Source: Zestomonas insulae (GTDB lineage: Bacteria > Pseudomonadota > Gammaproteobacteria > Pseudomonadales > Pseudomonadaceae). Taken from it: a stretch of DNA of 64,000 nt. The stretch covers positions 62,001 through 126,000 of the forward strand of contig NZ_JAFEUP010000004.1 of NCBI RefSeq assembly GCF_016901015.1, given 5' to 3'. Numbering within the stretch: position 1 is the first letter of the stretch; every line of letters begins with the position of its first letter. Under the pieces are notes generated by a model that worked only from the letters and a program-made list of their open reading frames with translations, had not been told where the DNA came from and did no database searches. Position numbers and translations under genes: made by a program. Shown here one piece after another: positions 1 through 8,236 of this stretch.

Positions 1-601
1 GGCCTCGTGCGTGGTGTTCGGCCCTGAGGGGCCGCTGAAGTCCGACTATCGCCGCTACAACATCGAAGGGGTGACGGCGGGCGATGACTATGCCGCCATG
101 CGCCAGGCGCTGACGCGTCGCTTCAGCAAGGTCAAGGATGGCGAGGGTAAGTTGCCGGATATCCTGCTGGTCGACGGCGGCAAGGGCCAGCTGGCGATGG
201 CGCAGGAAGTGCTGCAGGAACTGGCGGTGCCCGAACTGATTCTGCTCGGCGTAGCCAAGGGCGTGACGCGCAAACCCGGCCTGGAAACTCTCTACCTGAA
301 TGATGCGGCCCATGAGTTCACTCTGCCGGGCACATCGCCGGCGCTGCACCTGATTCAGCAGATCCGTGACGAGTCGCACCGCTTCGCGATCACCGGTCAC
401 CGCGCCCGCCGCGGCAAGGCGCGTCGCACTTCGAGCCTGGAGGAGGTGGCCGGTGTCGGGCCGAAACGGCGTCGTGAACTGCTCAACCATTTTGGTGGCC
501 TGCAGGAACTCAACCGCGCCAGTGTCGAAGAAATCGCCAAGGCGCCCGGCATCAGCAAAAAGCTCGCCGAGTCGATTTATGCCGCCTTGCACAGCGAGTA
601 G
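1..601 (+). CDS. uvrC: UvrABC excinuclease subunit C, C-terminal part (5' end outside window)
   Basis: UvrC makes the two incisions around DNA lesions in nucleotide excision repair, with UvrA and UvrB. The reading frame is open from base 2, so only the last 200 or so residues are here. Seen in the sequence: the RNase H-like 3' nuclease domain with the motif VDGGKGQL and a later ESHRFAI segment carrying the conserved His. The C-terminal tandem helix-hairpin-helix reads roughly from [13 protein letters not shown] to [11 protein letters not shown] and binds DNA. The stop at 599-601 is followed within about 35 bases by pgsA, the order known from Pseudomonas, where gacA normally lies upstream of uvrC. 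Nothing looks broken. Confidence 0.97.
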   Translation, partial: ASCVVFGPEGPLKSDYRRYNIEGVTAGDDYAAMRQALTRRFSKVKDGEGKLPDILLVDGGKGQLAMAQEVLQELAVPELILLGVAKGVTRKPGLETLYLNDAAHEFTLPGTSPALHLIQQIRDESHRFAITGHRARRGKARRTSSLEEVAGVGPKRRRELLNHFGGLQELNRASVEEIAKAPGISKKLAESIYAALHSE

Positions 602-634
602 AATGCCCGCTCACCTCGCAGCCCAGATGTGCCG

Positions 635-1195
635 ATGAATATCCCCAATCTGATTACCGTTCTGCGCGTTCTCCTGATACCGATCTTTATTCTGCTGTTC
701 TACCTCCCGTTTACCTGGAGCCATCTCGCGGCCAGCGGCGTCTTTGCGCTCGCGGCGGCGACCGATTGGCTGGATGGTTACCTGGCCCGGCGCCTGGAGC
801 AAAGCACGCCCTTCGGCGCGTTCCTTGATCCAGTGGCGGACAAGCTGATGGTGGCTGTCGCGCTGGTACTGCTGGTGGAGGAGCACGCGAACATCTGGCT
901 GACCCTGCCCGCAGCGATCATCATCGGTCGCGAGATCGTGATTTCCGCGCTGCGTGAATGGATGGCTGAGCTGGGCGCGCGCGCGCATGTCGCGGTATCC
1001 AGCTTGGGCAAGTGGAAGACGGCCGCGCAGATGTCGGCGCTGGTCATTCTGCTGGCCAATCCGGCGCTGCTGAATTTCTGGGTGATTGTCGGCTTCACGC
1101 TACTGATCATCGCTGCAGCACTGACCCTGTGGTCGATGTTCAATTACCTGCTTGCTGCCTGGCCGCATCTCCGGACCACCACCGAGAAGAAATAA
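635..1195 (+). CDS. pgsA: CDP-diacylglycerol--glycerol-3-phosphate 3-phosphatidyltransferase
   Basis: Catalyses the committed step to phosphatidylglycerol and cardiolipin in the inner membrane, making phosphatidylglycerophosphate from CDP-diacylglycerol and glycerol-3-phosphate. The CDP-alcohol phosphotransferase signature DG-x2-AR-x8-G-x3-D-x3-D is complete, from DGYLARR to FLDPVADK, near residues 45-72. Several hydrophobic membrane segments flank it, and about 186 residues is the family's normal size. I chose the ATG at 635 (MNIPNLIT), which matches the usual N-terminus; an in-frame GTG lies six bases upstream. The gene sits 33 bases after uvrC and is probably co-transcribed with it. The tRNA-Gly gene follows with its own promoter. 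Confidence 0.97.
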   Translation: MNIPNLITVLRVLLIPIFILLFYLPFTWSHLAASGVFALAAATDWLDGYLARRLEQSTPFGAFLDPVADKLMVAVALVLLVEEHANIWLTLPAAIIIGREIVISALREWMAELGARAHVAVSSLGKWKTAAQMSALVILLANPALLNFWVIVGFTLLIIAAALTLWSMFNYLLAAWPHLRTTTEKK

Positions 1196-1215
1196 AACTT
1201 TTTTGAATCAAAGGG

Positions 1216-1243
1216 TTGACGGGGCGTTCCGATCCTATAGAAT
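1216..1243 (+). promoter_or_regulatory. Predicted sigma-70 promoter of tRNA-Gly (and tRNA-Cys)
   Basis: A -35 box TTGACG (1216-1221) and a -10 box TAGAAT (1238-1243) are separated by 16 bases. A G+C-rich stretch follows the -10 box, as in stable-RNA promoters under stringent control. The promoter lies about 20 bases before the mature tRNA-Gly. Confidence 0.7.
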
Positions 1244-1263
1244 GGCGCCCGTCACCAAGACAA

Positions 1264-1339
<76 letters not shown>

Positions 1340-1347
1340 GTTAGTTG

Positions 1348-1380
1348 ACGAAGACGCCGCCTAAAGCGGCGTCTTCGTTT
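1348..1380 (+). terminator. Hairpin between tRNA-Gly and tRNA-Cys
   Basis: A perfect 13-bp inverted repeat (1348-1360 with 1366-1378) around the five-base loop CTAAA, followed by only a short T run. It starts 8 bases after the tRNA-Gly CCA and ends 5 bases before tRNA-Cys. It could be a leaky terminator that sets the ratio of the two tRNAs, or an RNase processing stem. Confidence 0.6.
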
Positions 1381-1382
1381 GA

Positions 1383-1456
1383 GGCCGGGTGGCAGAGTGG
1401 TCATGCAGCGGATTGCAAATCCGTGTACGCCGGTTCGATTCCGACCTCGGCCTCCA
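1383..1456 (+). tRNA. tRNA-Cys (anticodon GCA)
   Basis: A complete 74-base cloverleaf. The acceptor stem GGCCGGG pairs with CTCGGCC, the anticodon GCA sits between GGATT and AATCC, the T loop is GTTCGATTC, and CCA is encoded at 1454-1456. I see no promoter of its own between the hairpin and its 5' end, so it is probably transcribed with tRNA-Gly. Confidence 0.97.
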
Positions 1457-1460
1457 CTAT

Positions 1461-1500
1461 AAAAAAGCCCCGTAGATATTTGATCTACGGGGCTTTTTTG
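1461..1500 (+). terminator. Rho-independent terminator after tRNA-Cys
   Basis: A perfect 17-bp inverted repeat (1461-1477 with 1483-1499), with an A tract on the left arm and a run of six T on the right. The core stem is GCCCCGTAGAT. It works as a strong terminator for the Gly-Cys transcript. Confidence 0.93.
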
Positions 1501-1535
1501 TTTGTTTCGAGCGGTGTTCAGGCACGCCTGAACGC

Positions 1536-1565
1536 TTGCGTCGAGGGGAAGGGGCTGTATATAGT
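1536..1565 (+). promoter_or_regulatory. Predicted sigma-70 promoter of tRNA-Leu
   Basis: TTGCGT (1536-1541) and TATAGT (1560-1565) are separated by 18 bases and followed by a C-rich discriminator. The promoter lies just after the Gly-Cys terminator and after a perfect 8-bp dyad (1516-1523 with 1526-1533), and about 50 bases before tRNA-Leu. Confidence 0.6.
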
Positions 1566-1618
1566 CCTGCCCTCGTTCAGGGAGGCAACCTCCCGTCGAC
1601 GCGATTGATCGCGCTACC

Positions 1619-1705
1619 GCCCGAATGGCGAAATCGGTAGACGCAGGAGACTTAAAATCTCTCGTCCGCAAGGGCATGCCGGTTCGAGTCCGGCTTCGGG
1701 CACCA
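1619..1705 (+). tRNA. tRNA-Leu (anticodon TAA)
   Basis: An 87-base type II tRNA with a long variable arm (CTCGTCCGCAAGGGCA region). The acceptor arm GCCCGAA pairs with TTCGGGC, the anticodon loop is ACTTAAAAT, and CCA is encoded at 1703-1705. It belongs to the Gly-Cys-Leu order seen after pgsA in Pseudomonas. Confidence 0.97.
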
Positions 1706-1955
1706 TTAAAATCAAATACCTGCGGCACATTGCTAAGGTATTTTCGATAAAAGCAGCACCCTGCGTATCCCTTCTTCTCCTGCTGCAGATTGCTCTGAAC
1801 GTGGCCAAGAGCCAGCTGAGTCTGCTGCACACAGGAACTATCCTTTCCGAGTTTCCTCTAACCACGCAGCCTGCCAGTTGGCGGGCATTGTAAGGCGACT
1901 GCCGCCTGATTAGACTGCGCGGCACTTACGCACCCTCCTTATTGCAAGGACCCCC

Positions 1956-2795
1956 ATGATCAAGAAATGCCTGTTTCCCGCAGCTGGTTACGGAACCCGT
2001 TTTCTGCCTGCTACCAAAGCGATGCCGAAGGAAATGCTGCCAGTGGTCAACAAGCCACTGATCCAGTACGGCGTCGAAGAAGCGCTGGATGCCGGTTTGA
2101 ATGAAATCTCCATCGTGACCGGCCGCGGCAAGCGCGCGCTGGAGGACCATTTCGACATCAGCTACGAGCTGGAACATCAGATCAAGGGCACCGACAAGGA
2201 GAAGTACCTGGTTGGTATCCGTCGCCTGATCGACGAATGCAGCTTCTCCTACACCCGCCAGGTGGAAATGAAGGGTCTCGGCCACGCGATCCTCAGCGGC
2301 CGTCCGCTGATCGGCGATGAGCCGTTCGCCGTGGTGCTGGCGGACGACCTGTGCCTGAACCTCGAAGGCGATGGCGTGCTGACCCAGATGGTCAAGCTGT
2401 ACAACCAGTTCCGCTGCTCGATCGTGGCGATCCAGGAAGTGCCGCCGGAAGAGACGTCCAAGTACGGCGTGATCTCCGGCGAGATGATCCGTGACGACAT
2501 CTTCCGCGTGAACACCATGGTCGAGAAACCCAAGCCTGAAGATGCGCCGTCCAACCTGGCAATCATCGGCCGCTACATCCTGACCCCGGATATCTTCGAC
2601 CTGATCGAGAAAACCGAGCCGGGCAAAGGCGGCGAGATCCAGATCACCGACGCCCTGATGAAGCAGGCGCAGGACGGTTGCGTGCTGGCGTACAAGTTCA
2701 AGGGTAAGCGTTTCGACTGCGGCGGCGCCGAGGGTTACATCGACGCCACCAACTTCTGCTTCGAGAACTACTACAAGACCGGCAAGGCCTACTAA
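1956..2795 (+). CDS. galU: UTP--glucose-1-phosphate uridylyltransferase
   Basis: Makes UDP-glucose from UTP and glucose-1-phosphate for LPS core, exopolysaccharide and trehalose synthesis in the cytoplasm. The N-terminal nucleotidyltransferase signature is intact (LFPAAGYGTRFLPATKA, then PKEMLPVVNKPL), as is the later VEKPKPEDAPSNLA segment. At 279 residues it is the full family length. The ATG at 1956 follows an AGGA ribosome-binding site seven bases upstream. The 250 bases between tRNA-Leu and the start hold no gene; I see no promoter there that I would defend. A strong hairpin terminator follows directly. Confidence 0.97.
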   Translation: MIKKCLFPAAGYGTRFLPATKAMPKEMLPVVNKPLIQYGVEEALDAGLNEISIVTGRGKRALEDHFDISYELEHQIKGTDKEKYLVGIRRLIDECSFSYTRQVEMKGLGHAILSGRPLIGDEPFAVVLADDLCLNLEGDGVLTQMVKLYNQFRCSIVAIQEVPPEETSKYGVISGEMIRDDIFRVNTMVEKPKPEDAPSNLAIIGRYILTPDIFDLIEKTEPGKGGEIQITDALMKQAQDGCVLAYKFKGKRFDCGGAEGYIDATNFCFENYYKTGKAY

Positions 2796-2811
2796 GGCGT
2801 TCGCGGTTTCG

Positions 2812-2840
2812 ACAAAAGCCACCTTCGGGTGGCTTTTGTG
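2812..2840. terminator. Bidirectional terminator between galU and the VOC gene
   Basis: A perfect 12-bp stem (2812-2823 with 2828-2839) with a TTCG tetraloop. A-rich and T-rich ends let it work on both strands. It separates the convergent galU and VOC-family genes. Confidence 0.9.
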
Positions 2841-2843
2841 CTT

Positions 2844-3266
2844 TCAGGGGATAGGCATCGCCTCGGAGCCCGGCCCGAGTGGCTGGCCGTAGCTGAACTC
2901 GACGTAGTTGCCGGCGGGATCGCGCACCCCGCAGTAATAGCCGACCGGATACGGCTCGTCGCGCGGCGCCCAGATCAGGCAGCCCTCCTGACGGGCCAGC
3001 TCGGCAATCGCGTCCACCTGCTCGCGGTTTTCCAGGGCGAAGCCGAAGTGGCTGTAGTCATCGGCAGCGAGCTGGCGATCGGCACCGCCGGGCATGATCA
3101 CGAAGATGAACTGGTGTTCCTTACCCGGCTCGGCCATCCAGACTATCCGCGAGCCTTTGCCGGCGCGCTCGTGGATCACGCGCATGCCACAGAAACGGCT
3201 GTAGAAGCTCACGCAGGGCTCAAGGTCAGGGACGTGCAAGGCGAGGTGGGTGAGGGTTGGGCGCAT
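2844..3266 (-). CDS. VOC (glyoxalase/bleomycin-resistance fold) family protein
   Basis: A small single-domain vicinal-oxygen-chelate protein of about 140 residues, probably cytoplasmic. Typical features are the opening THLALHVPDLEPCVSFYSRFCGM, a mid-segment HFGFALENREQVD, and the end VRDPAGNYVEFSYG, which supply the metal-binding His and Glu positions of the fold. The substrate cannot be read from sequence. I placed the start at 3266 because a GGAGAAGGAGAAC ribosome-binding site lies just upstream; a longer reading frame would begin at 3332 with an implausible basic leader. It is convergent with galU and divergent from gor, with about 80 bases between the two starts. Confidence 0.85.
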   Translation of the reverse strand: MRPTLTHLALHVPDLEPCVSFYSRFCGMRVIHERAGKGSRIVWMAEPGKEHQFIFVIMPGGADRQLAADDYSHFGFALENREQVDAIAELARQEGCLIWAPRDEPYPVGYYCGVRDPAGNYVEFSYGQPLGPGSEAMPIP

Positions 3267-3347
3267 CGGCGTTCTCCTTCTCCTGTGCTTGCAGTTTAGG
3301 CGGCGCCACCAGCGGGGTATGCTTGGCAGCACTTGAGGAGAGAGCAG

Positions 3348-4706
3348 ATGACCTACGACTTCGACCTATTCGTGATTGGCGCGGGCTCCGGCGGTGTACG
3401 TGCGGCGCGCTTCGCCGCCGGCTTTGGTGCCCGCGTGGGTGTGGCCGAGAGCCGCTACCTGGGCGGTACCTGCGTCAACGTCGGTTGCGTGCCGAAGAAG
3501 ATGCTGGTCTACGGCGCACACTTTGCCGATGACTTCGAACAGGCCAAGGGCTACGGCTGGTCGTTCGGCGAGGCGGGTTTCGACTGGCCGACGCTGATCG
3601 CCAACAAGAACCGCGAAATCCTTCGCCTCAACGGCATCTACCGCAACCTGCTGGTCAACTCCGGCGTCACCGTGCTGGAAAGCCACGCCAAGCTGCTCGA
3701 TGCGCAGCACGTGGAAGTCGATGGTCAACGCTTCAGCGCCAAGCACATCCTCATCGCCACCGGCGGCTGGCCGCAGATTCCCGATATTCCTGGGCGCGAG
3801 CACGCGATCAGTTCCAACGAGGCGTTCTACCTCAAGGCGCTGCCCAAGCGCGTACTGGTTGTTGGCGGTGGCTACATCGCCGTTGAGTTCGCCTCGATCT
3901 TCCACGGTATGGGCGCGCAGACCACGCTGCTCTATCGCCGTGAACTGTTCCTGCGTGGCTTCGATGGCGCGGTCCGTCGGCACCTGAAGGAAGAACTAGA
4001 ACGCAAGGGCATGGACCTGCAGTTCAATGCCGACATCGCGCGTATCGACAAGCAGGCGGACGGCAGTCTGGCGGCGACCCTCAAGGATGGCCGCGTGCTG
4101 ACTGCCGATTGTGTGTTCTACGCCACCGGGCGGCGGCCGATGCTGGATAACCTGGGCCTGGATAACACCGGTGTGAAGCTCGACGAGCGCGGCTTCATCC
4201 AGGTCGACGAACGCTACCAGACCAGCGAGCCGTCGATCTTCGCCATTGGCGACGTAATCGGCCGCGTACAACTGACCCCGGTGGCGCTGGCCGAAGGCAT
4301 GGCCGTCGCGCGCCAGCTGTTCAAGCCGGAGGAATACCGCCCGGTCGATTATGACCACATCCCGACGGCGGTATTTAGCCTGCCGAACATCGGCACCGTG
4401 GGCTTGAGCGAGGAGGATGCGCGCGCCAGGGGGCACAAGGTGAAGCTCTTCGAGAGCCGCTTCCGCGCCCTCAAGCTGACCCTCACTGAGGATCAGGAGC
4501 GCACGCTGATGAAGCTGGTGGTGGATGCCGACAGCGACCGCGTGCTGGGCTGCCACATGGTCGGTCCGGAGGCCGGGGAAATCGTCCAGGGCCTGGCCGT
4601 CGCGCTGAAGGCTGGGGCAACCAAACAGGTGTTCGACGAAACCCTGGGCGTCCACCCGACTGCCGCGGAGGAGTTTGTTACCATGCGCGCCCCCGTAACC
4701 GGCTGA
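3348..4706 (+). CDS. gor: Glutathione-disulfide reductase
   Basis: A cytoplasmic NADPH-dependent flavoenzyme that reduces oxidised glutathione. The FAD-binding [11 protein letters not shown] is near residue 11, and the redox-active disulfide motif [13 protein letters not shown] lies near residues 40-52. The second dinucleotide fold is [12 protein letters not shown], and the C-terminal dimer interface carries HPTAAEE with the catalytic His-Glu pair. At 452 residues it is the family length. I chose the ATG at 3348 ([11 protein letters not shown]) because GAGGAGAG lies just upstream. A membrane-protein gene follows after 8 bases and is probably in the same operon. galU and gor are also close neighbours in P. 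aeruginosa (from memory). Confidence 0.95.
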   Translation: MTYDFDLFVIGAGSGGVRAARFAAGFGARVGVAESRYLGGTCVNVGCVPKKMLVYGAHFADDFEQAKGYGWSFGEAGFDWPTLIANKNREILRLNGIYRNLLVNSGVTVLESHAKLLDAQHVEVDGQRFSAKHILIATGGWPQIPDIPGREHAISSNEAFYLKALPKRVLVVGGGYIAVEFASIFHGMGAQTTLLYRRELFLRGFDGAVRRHLKEELERKGMDLQFNADIARIDKQADGSLAATLKDGRVLTADCVFYATGRRPMLDNLGLDNTGVKLDERGFIQVDERYQTSEPSIFAIGDVIGRVQLTPVALAEGMAVARQLFKPEEYRPVDYDHIPTAVFSLPNIGTVGLSEEDARARGHKVKLFESRFRALKLTLTEDQERTLMKLVVDADSDRVLGCHMVGPEAGEIVQGLAVALKAGATKQVFDETLGVHPTAAEEFVTMRAPVTG

Positions 4707-4714
4707 AGGGCATC

Positions 4715-5338
4715 ATGGAGCAACTTTTCTACCTGTCGGATGTGTTTGGTGTTGCCGTTTTCGCGATCACCGGTGCGTTGATGGCGGGGCGCAAGTCGAT
4801 GGATCTGTTCGGCGTGCTGGTCATCGCCATTACCACCGCGCTGGGTGGCGGTACGCTGCGTGACGTGATCCTCGACAACCATCCGGTCAGCTGGATTCGC
4901 AACGACACCTACATCCTGGTCGCCGTGCTCGCGGCGATCGGCACCGTGCTGTGGGTGCGCCTGACCCGGCCGATCCATGAGAACGGCCTGCTGATCGCCG
5001 ACGCCTTCGGCCTCGCGGTGTTCACCGTGATCGGCACCGAGGTGGCGCTGCAACACGGCACGCCAGTCAGCACCGCGGTGATCATGGGGGTCATGACCGG
5101 TGTCGCCGGCGGGGTGATGCGCGACGTGTTGTGCAACGAGATTCCGATGATCTTCCAGAAGGAAATCTATGCCACCGCCTGCATCGCCGGCTCGCTGGCA
5201 TTCATCGGCCTGCTGCACCTTGGTGTCACGCACTGGCTGGCGACCGGCCTGGCGATGCTGGTGGTGTTGCTCACCCGGCTCGCGGCGATTCGCTGGCACC
5301 TCTCGTTACCGAGATTCCATCTGCTCGACCGGGTTTGA
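4715..5338 (+). CDS. TRIC / UPF0126 family inner-membrane protein (YicG type)
   Basis: A 207-residue integral membrane protein with two repeats of the UPF0126 unit, each with a glycine-rich turn followed by RD (ALGGGTLRDVIL and GVAGGVMRDVLC). Bacterial relatives of the trimeric intracellular cation channels have this architecture, with seven membrane segments. The physiological ion in Pseudomonas is not established. It starts 8 bases after gor with an AAGGGCATC leader, so the two are probably co-transcribed. A long hairpin terminator follows. Confidence 0.88.
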   Translation: MEQLFYLSDVFGVAVFAITGALMAGRKSMDLFGVLVIAITTALGGGTLRDVILDNHPVSWIRNDTYILVAVLAAIGTVLWVRLTRPIHENGLLIADAFGLAVFTVIGTEVALQHGTPVSTAVIMGVMTGVAGGVMRDVLCNEIPMIFQKEIYATACIAGSLAFIGLLHLGVTHWLATGLAMLVVLLTRLAAIRWHLSLPRFHLLDRV

Positions 5339-5342
5339 ACTA

Positions 5343-5378
5343 AACGAAAACGGCCACCCAAGGGTGGCCGTTTTCGTT
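5343..5378. terminator. Bidirectional terminator after the TRIC gene
   Basis: A 17-bp perfect inverted repeat (5343-5359 with 5362-5378) with a two-base centre. An A tract on the left and a TTTTCGTT tail on the right serve both strands. It separates the gor operon from the convergent DUF1254 genes. Confidence 0.92.
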
Positions 5379-5392
5379 CCTGGCTATGGCCT

Positions 5393-6793
5393 TTAGGCGG
5401 CCTCTACCGCGGGCATCTGCCACTGGCCGGTCTTGGCTGCCTCGCTCGGCCCGTACAGGCGCAAGGCGAGGAAGAACGGACCCTTGGCCGGTGTCGGCAA
5501 CCAGTTGCTCTGATCTGCCGGCGCCTCGCGCTGAAGGAGCAAGGTGAGGCCGCCGTCCGCATCGCGCTTGAGGGCGTCGCGGCTGCTCAGACAGTAGCGA
5601 TTGATCGGGTTGTCCACCAGCTGCCGGTCGGGCAGGTCATACAGGGTCAGCGACCAGAACTGGCTGGCCGGCGGCAGTTGATCGGCACGGAAGTGCAAGC
5701 GGTACTGGCGGCCAGCCACCAGCGGTTCGCCGCGCTGGTCCAGCCTGCTGCCGGTGTAGACGGCCTCGTCGATGCTGTTGCCGTAGATGCCCAGCGCGGC
5801 GCCCATGGCGCGCTTCAGGTAGTCATTGGCCAGCGCCTGGCGGTCGCCGAACATGCTGATCGGCCGTGGCAGTTTCTCTGACGCGGCCTTGAGCTCGGCC
5901 TGCGCCTGCTGGATACCGGCGATCAGCGCCTGGCGTTGCTGCGGGTTGAGGGCGGCGACGTCGAACGGCTGGCCGGGGACGATACCAATGCGGCTGAAGC
6001 GGTCGCGCAGCGCGCGTTCCGATTCGACCACCGGGCACAGCGTGAGCAGCTGGTTGAGGTGGGTGATGAAACCGGCACCCAGACCGTTCTGGATCTCCCA
6101 GGGCAGCCAGTTCACCGCAGCGGCCGGAGCCGGAGCAGCGCTGCCGGTGTAGTCGTGCAGCGCGCGCAGGCGGTACTGCTGCTGGAGGGCGCGCACCGCT
6201 GGCAGATCGTCCGCATGGTTGAGCCCGGTGCGGCCGAGGATCATCGCGATCTCGGTTTCACTGCGCAGCACCTGCTTGATGCCGGCCGGGGCCTGACCTT
6301 GCCAGCCAGGTCCGGCGATCAGGTAGTCGCCGGCTTCGCGACCGGTGCTCAGCACGCCGACATAGGCGAAGTTCTGCGTGTACATATCGACCAGTTGGTG
6401 CACGTAGTAACGCTGCGCATCTACGGCCGGCACGCTGAGCACCCAGGGCTCGGCGCGCAAGTCGAGCCAGGCCCAGGAGTAGGGGGTGTCGTTGTTCGGT
6501 GTGACGATGTCGCGATTCTTCGGGGTGAACAGGTCGCTGTAGTGACGGAACCGCCCGAAGCCGCCGACATACTCGCTGGCGCTGGGATTCAGCGCCTGCT
6601 TTTGCATGGTCTGGTAGTGCATCAGCATCGGATAGGCGTAGATCCAGGCCTCGCGGGTGATCGCCTGGAACTCGGCCGGGTCCTGGCTGAGCGGCTGCGC
6701 GGCGGCGAGCAACCAGGCCGGACAGGCCAACCCGGCCCCGAGGGCGGTAATCCCACCGAGGAAGTGGCGGCGACTGAAGGGGACAGTCCGCAT
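5393..6793 (-). CDS. DUF1254/DUF1214 protein with Tat-type signal
   Basis: A 466-residue exported protein of unknown function. The N-terminus has a twin-arginine-like signal, SRRHFLGG followed by a hydrophobic stretch and AAA near residue 32, suggesting export of a folded protein. The DUF1254 part begins at EAWIYAYPMLMHYQTM, and the DUF1214 part at the C-terminus contains SLTLYDLPDRQLVDNPINRY and WLPTPAKGPFFLALRLY. No enzyme activity is established for the family. It lies 3 bases downstream of a paralogue with the same two domains, so they form an operon. The AraC regulator behind them is a candidate controller. Confidence 0.88.
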   Translation of the reverse strand: MRTVPFSRRHFLGGITALGAGLACPAWLLAAAQPLSQDPAEFQAITREAWIYAYPMLMHYQTMQKQALNPSASEYVGGFGRFRHYSDLFTPKNRDIVTPNNDTPYSWAWLDLRAEPWVLSVPAVDAQRYYVHQLVDMYTQNFAYVGVLSTGREAGDYLIAGPGWQGQAPAGIKQVLRSETEIAMILGRTGLNHADDLPAVRALQQQYRLRALHDYTGSAAPAPAAAVNWLPWEIQNGLGAGFITHLNQLLTLCPVVESERALRDRFSRIGIVPGQPFDVAALNPQQRQALIAGIQQAQAELKAASEKLPRPISMFGDRQALANDYLKRAMGAALGIYGNSIDEAVYTGSRLDQRGEPLVAGRQYRLHFRADQLPPASQFWSLTLYDLPDRQLVDNPINRYCLSSRDALKRDADGGLTLLLQREAPADQSNWLPTPAKGPFFLALRLYGPSEAAKTGQWQMPAVEAA

Positions 6794-6796
6794 CGC

Positions 6797-8176
6797 TTAC
6801 TCCTTGACCGGCTGGATGGCCGGAGGCGCGTAGCTGCCGGTGCGCGCGGCTTCCGTGGGCAGGTACAGGCGCAGGATCACATCGAAATGCCCGGCCGGTG
6901 CCGGCAGCCAGTTGCCCTGCTGTTCGGGGGCAGGTGCATCGTGTTGCAGGTACAGGGTCAGGCCGCCATCGGCGTCATGCCGCAGGTCCTTGCTGCGATC
7001 GCCCAGCGAGTAACGGTTGATCGGGTTGGCGACCAGCAACTGGCTGTTGGCGTCGTACATGGTCAGCGACCAGAACGCGCCGGCCGGCGGCAGCTGATCG
7101 GCCGGAAAATGCAGGCGATAGCGTTTGGCACCGGTCAGCAGTTGCCCTTCGGCGTCCTTGAGGGCGATCGGGTAGAACGCCTCGTCGGCGTCGTTGACGT
7201 AGATGTAGCGCCAGGCCGCCGCCGCGCGGGTCAGGTCGTCCTCACCAAAATGGCCGGCGGTCAGTGGCGAGTTGGCCCAGCCATTGCGCTCGCTGGAGAT
7301 GCTGAGAGATGCCGCCTTGACCTTGTTGCGCCCGGCCTCGGCGCCTTCGCCGATGGCCTGGGCGAGTGCGCCGGCCGGAGCGAATGTCAGCCCCGGGCCA
7401 ACGCCGATCTCGGCGAAGCGCTGGAGCTTGGCCTGTTCCGCTGGGTTCCAGCGGTGCAGCGGGGCGAGTGCATTGAAGGTGCTGAACAGGTCGGTGGCAG
7501 TGCCTTCTTTGGTCGGCCGATAGGTTGGCACGACCAGTTTCGTTAGCGCAGCGGGTGCCGGGCTGCCCTGCACCTTGGACAGTGGGCTCAGCCGGTATTG
7601 CTTGAGCAGTTCGGCGGCGCCGTGATCGTCGGCGCCGCGCACTTCGGTACGGCCAATCAGAAACACCAGCTGGCTCGGCGAACGGATCAGCCCGCTGAAT
7701 CCCTCCGGCAGGCTGCCTTGCCAGTCCGGACCGGCAACCAGATAGCGACCAGCACCACTGCCAGTGGCGCGCGTGCCGATGTAGTCGAGGTTGTCGGTGC
7801 GCAGGTCGATCAACTGGAAGCTGTAGTAGCGCTTCTCAACCGCCGGAACCTCAAGCACCTGTGGCTCGGCGCGCAGGTCGAGTACCGCGCGCGAGTAGAA
7901 GGTGTCGTTGTTCGGCGACACCACATTGCGGTCGTCGGGGCCAAGCAGCCGCGGTTCACTGTAGAGCACGTTGAGCGGCAACTTGGCGGTGACCGCAGTG
8001 AGCACTTTGTCGTGCTCGGCGGTGGCGTAGGCGAACACATAGGCCTCCTCGGCGAGCTGGCGCGCCTGCTCGGGGGAGGGCGCGGCTACCGCAACCGCGG
8101 TGGGCAAGGCAAAACTGAGCGACAGGCCGGCCAACGCCGTACGCAACCGCGAGGTGCGCGAATTCAATGAGGTCAT
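6797..8176 (-). CDS. DUF1254/DUF1214 protein with Sec-type signal (paralogue)
   Basis: About 459 residues with the same two-domain plan as its downstream neighbour: EEAYVFAYATAEHDKVL opens DUF1254, and FWSLTMYDANSQLLVANPINRYSL with NWLPAPAGHFDVILRLY marks DUF1214. Unlike the neighbour it has a conventional signal peptide (TALAGLSLSFALPTAVAVAA) and no twin arginine. I chose the ATG at 8176 because GGAG lies six bases before it; another ATG at 8188 overlaps that Shine-Dalgarno sequence. The pair looks like a tandem duplication that has diverged in export route. Function unknown. Confidence 0.88.
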   Translation of the reverse strand: MTSLNSRTSRLRTALAGLSLSFALPTAVAVAAPSPEQARQLAEEAYVFAYATAEHDKVLTAVTAKLPLNVLYSEPRLLGPDDRNVVSPNNDTFYSRAVLDLRAEPQVLEVPAVEKRYYSFQLIDLRTDNLDYIGTRATGSGAGRYLVAGPDWQGSLPEGFSGLIRSPSQLVFLIGRTEVRGADDHGAAELLKQYRLSPLSKVQGSPAPAALTKLVVPTYRPTKEGTATDLFSTFNALAPLHRWNPAEQAKLQRFAEIGVGPGLTFAPAGALAQAIGEGAEAGRNKVKAASLSISSERNGWANSPLTAGHFGEDDLTRAAAAWRYIYVNDADEAFYPIALKDAEGQLLTGAKRYRLHFPADQLPPAGAFWSLTMYDANSQLLVANPINRYSLGDRSKDLRHDADGGLTLYLQHDAPAPEQQGNWLPAPAGHFDVILRLYLPTEAARTGSYAPPAIQPVKE

Positions 8177-8236
8177 TGCGGACTCCATGCAGGGTGGGAG
8201 GAGGACAACCCGGCGCGAGCGCCAGGCGGGAGGTGC

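Noticed and set aside
5936..7546. A 536-codon plus-strand frame opposite the DUF1254 pair
   Set aside because: It spans two convincing minus-strand genes and their junction, has no signature, and arises from GC-rich third positions.
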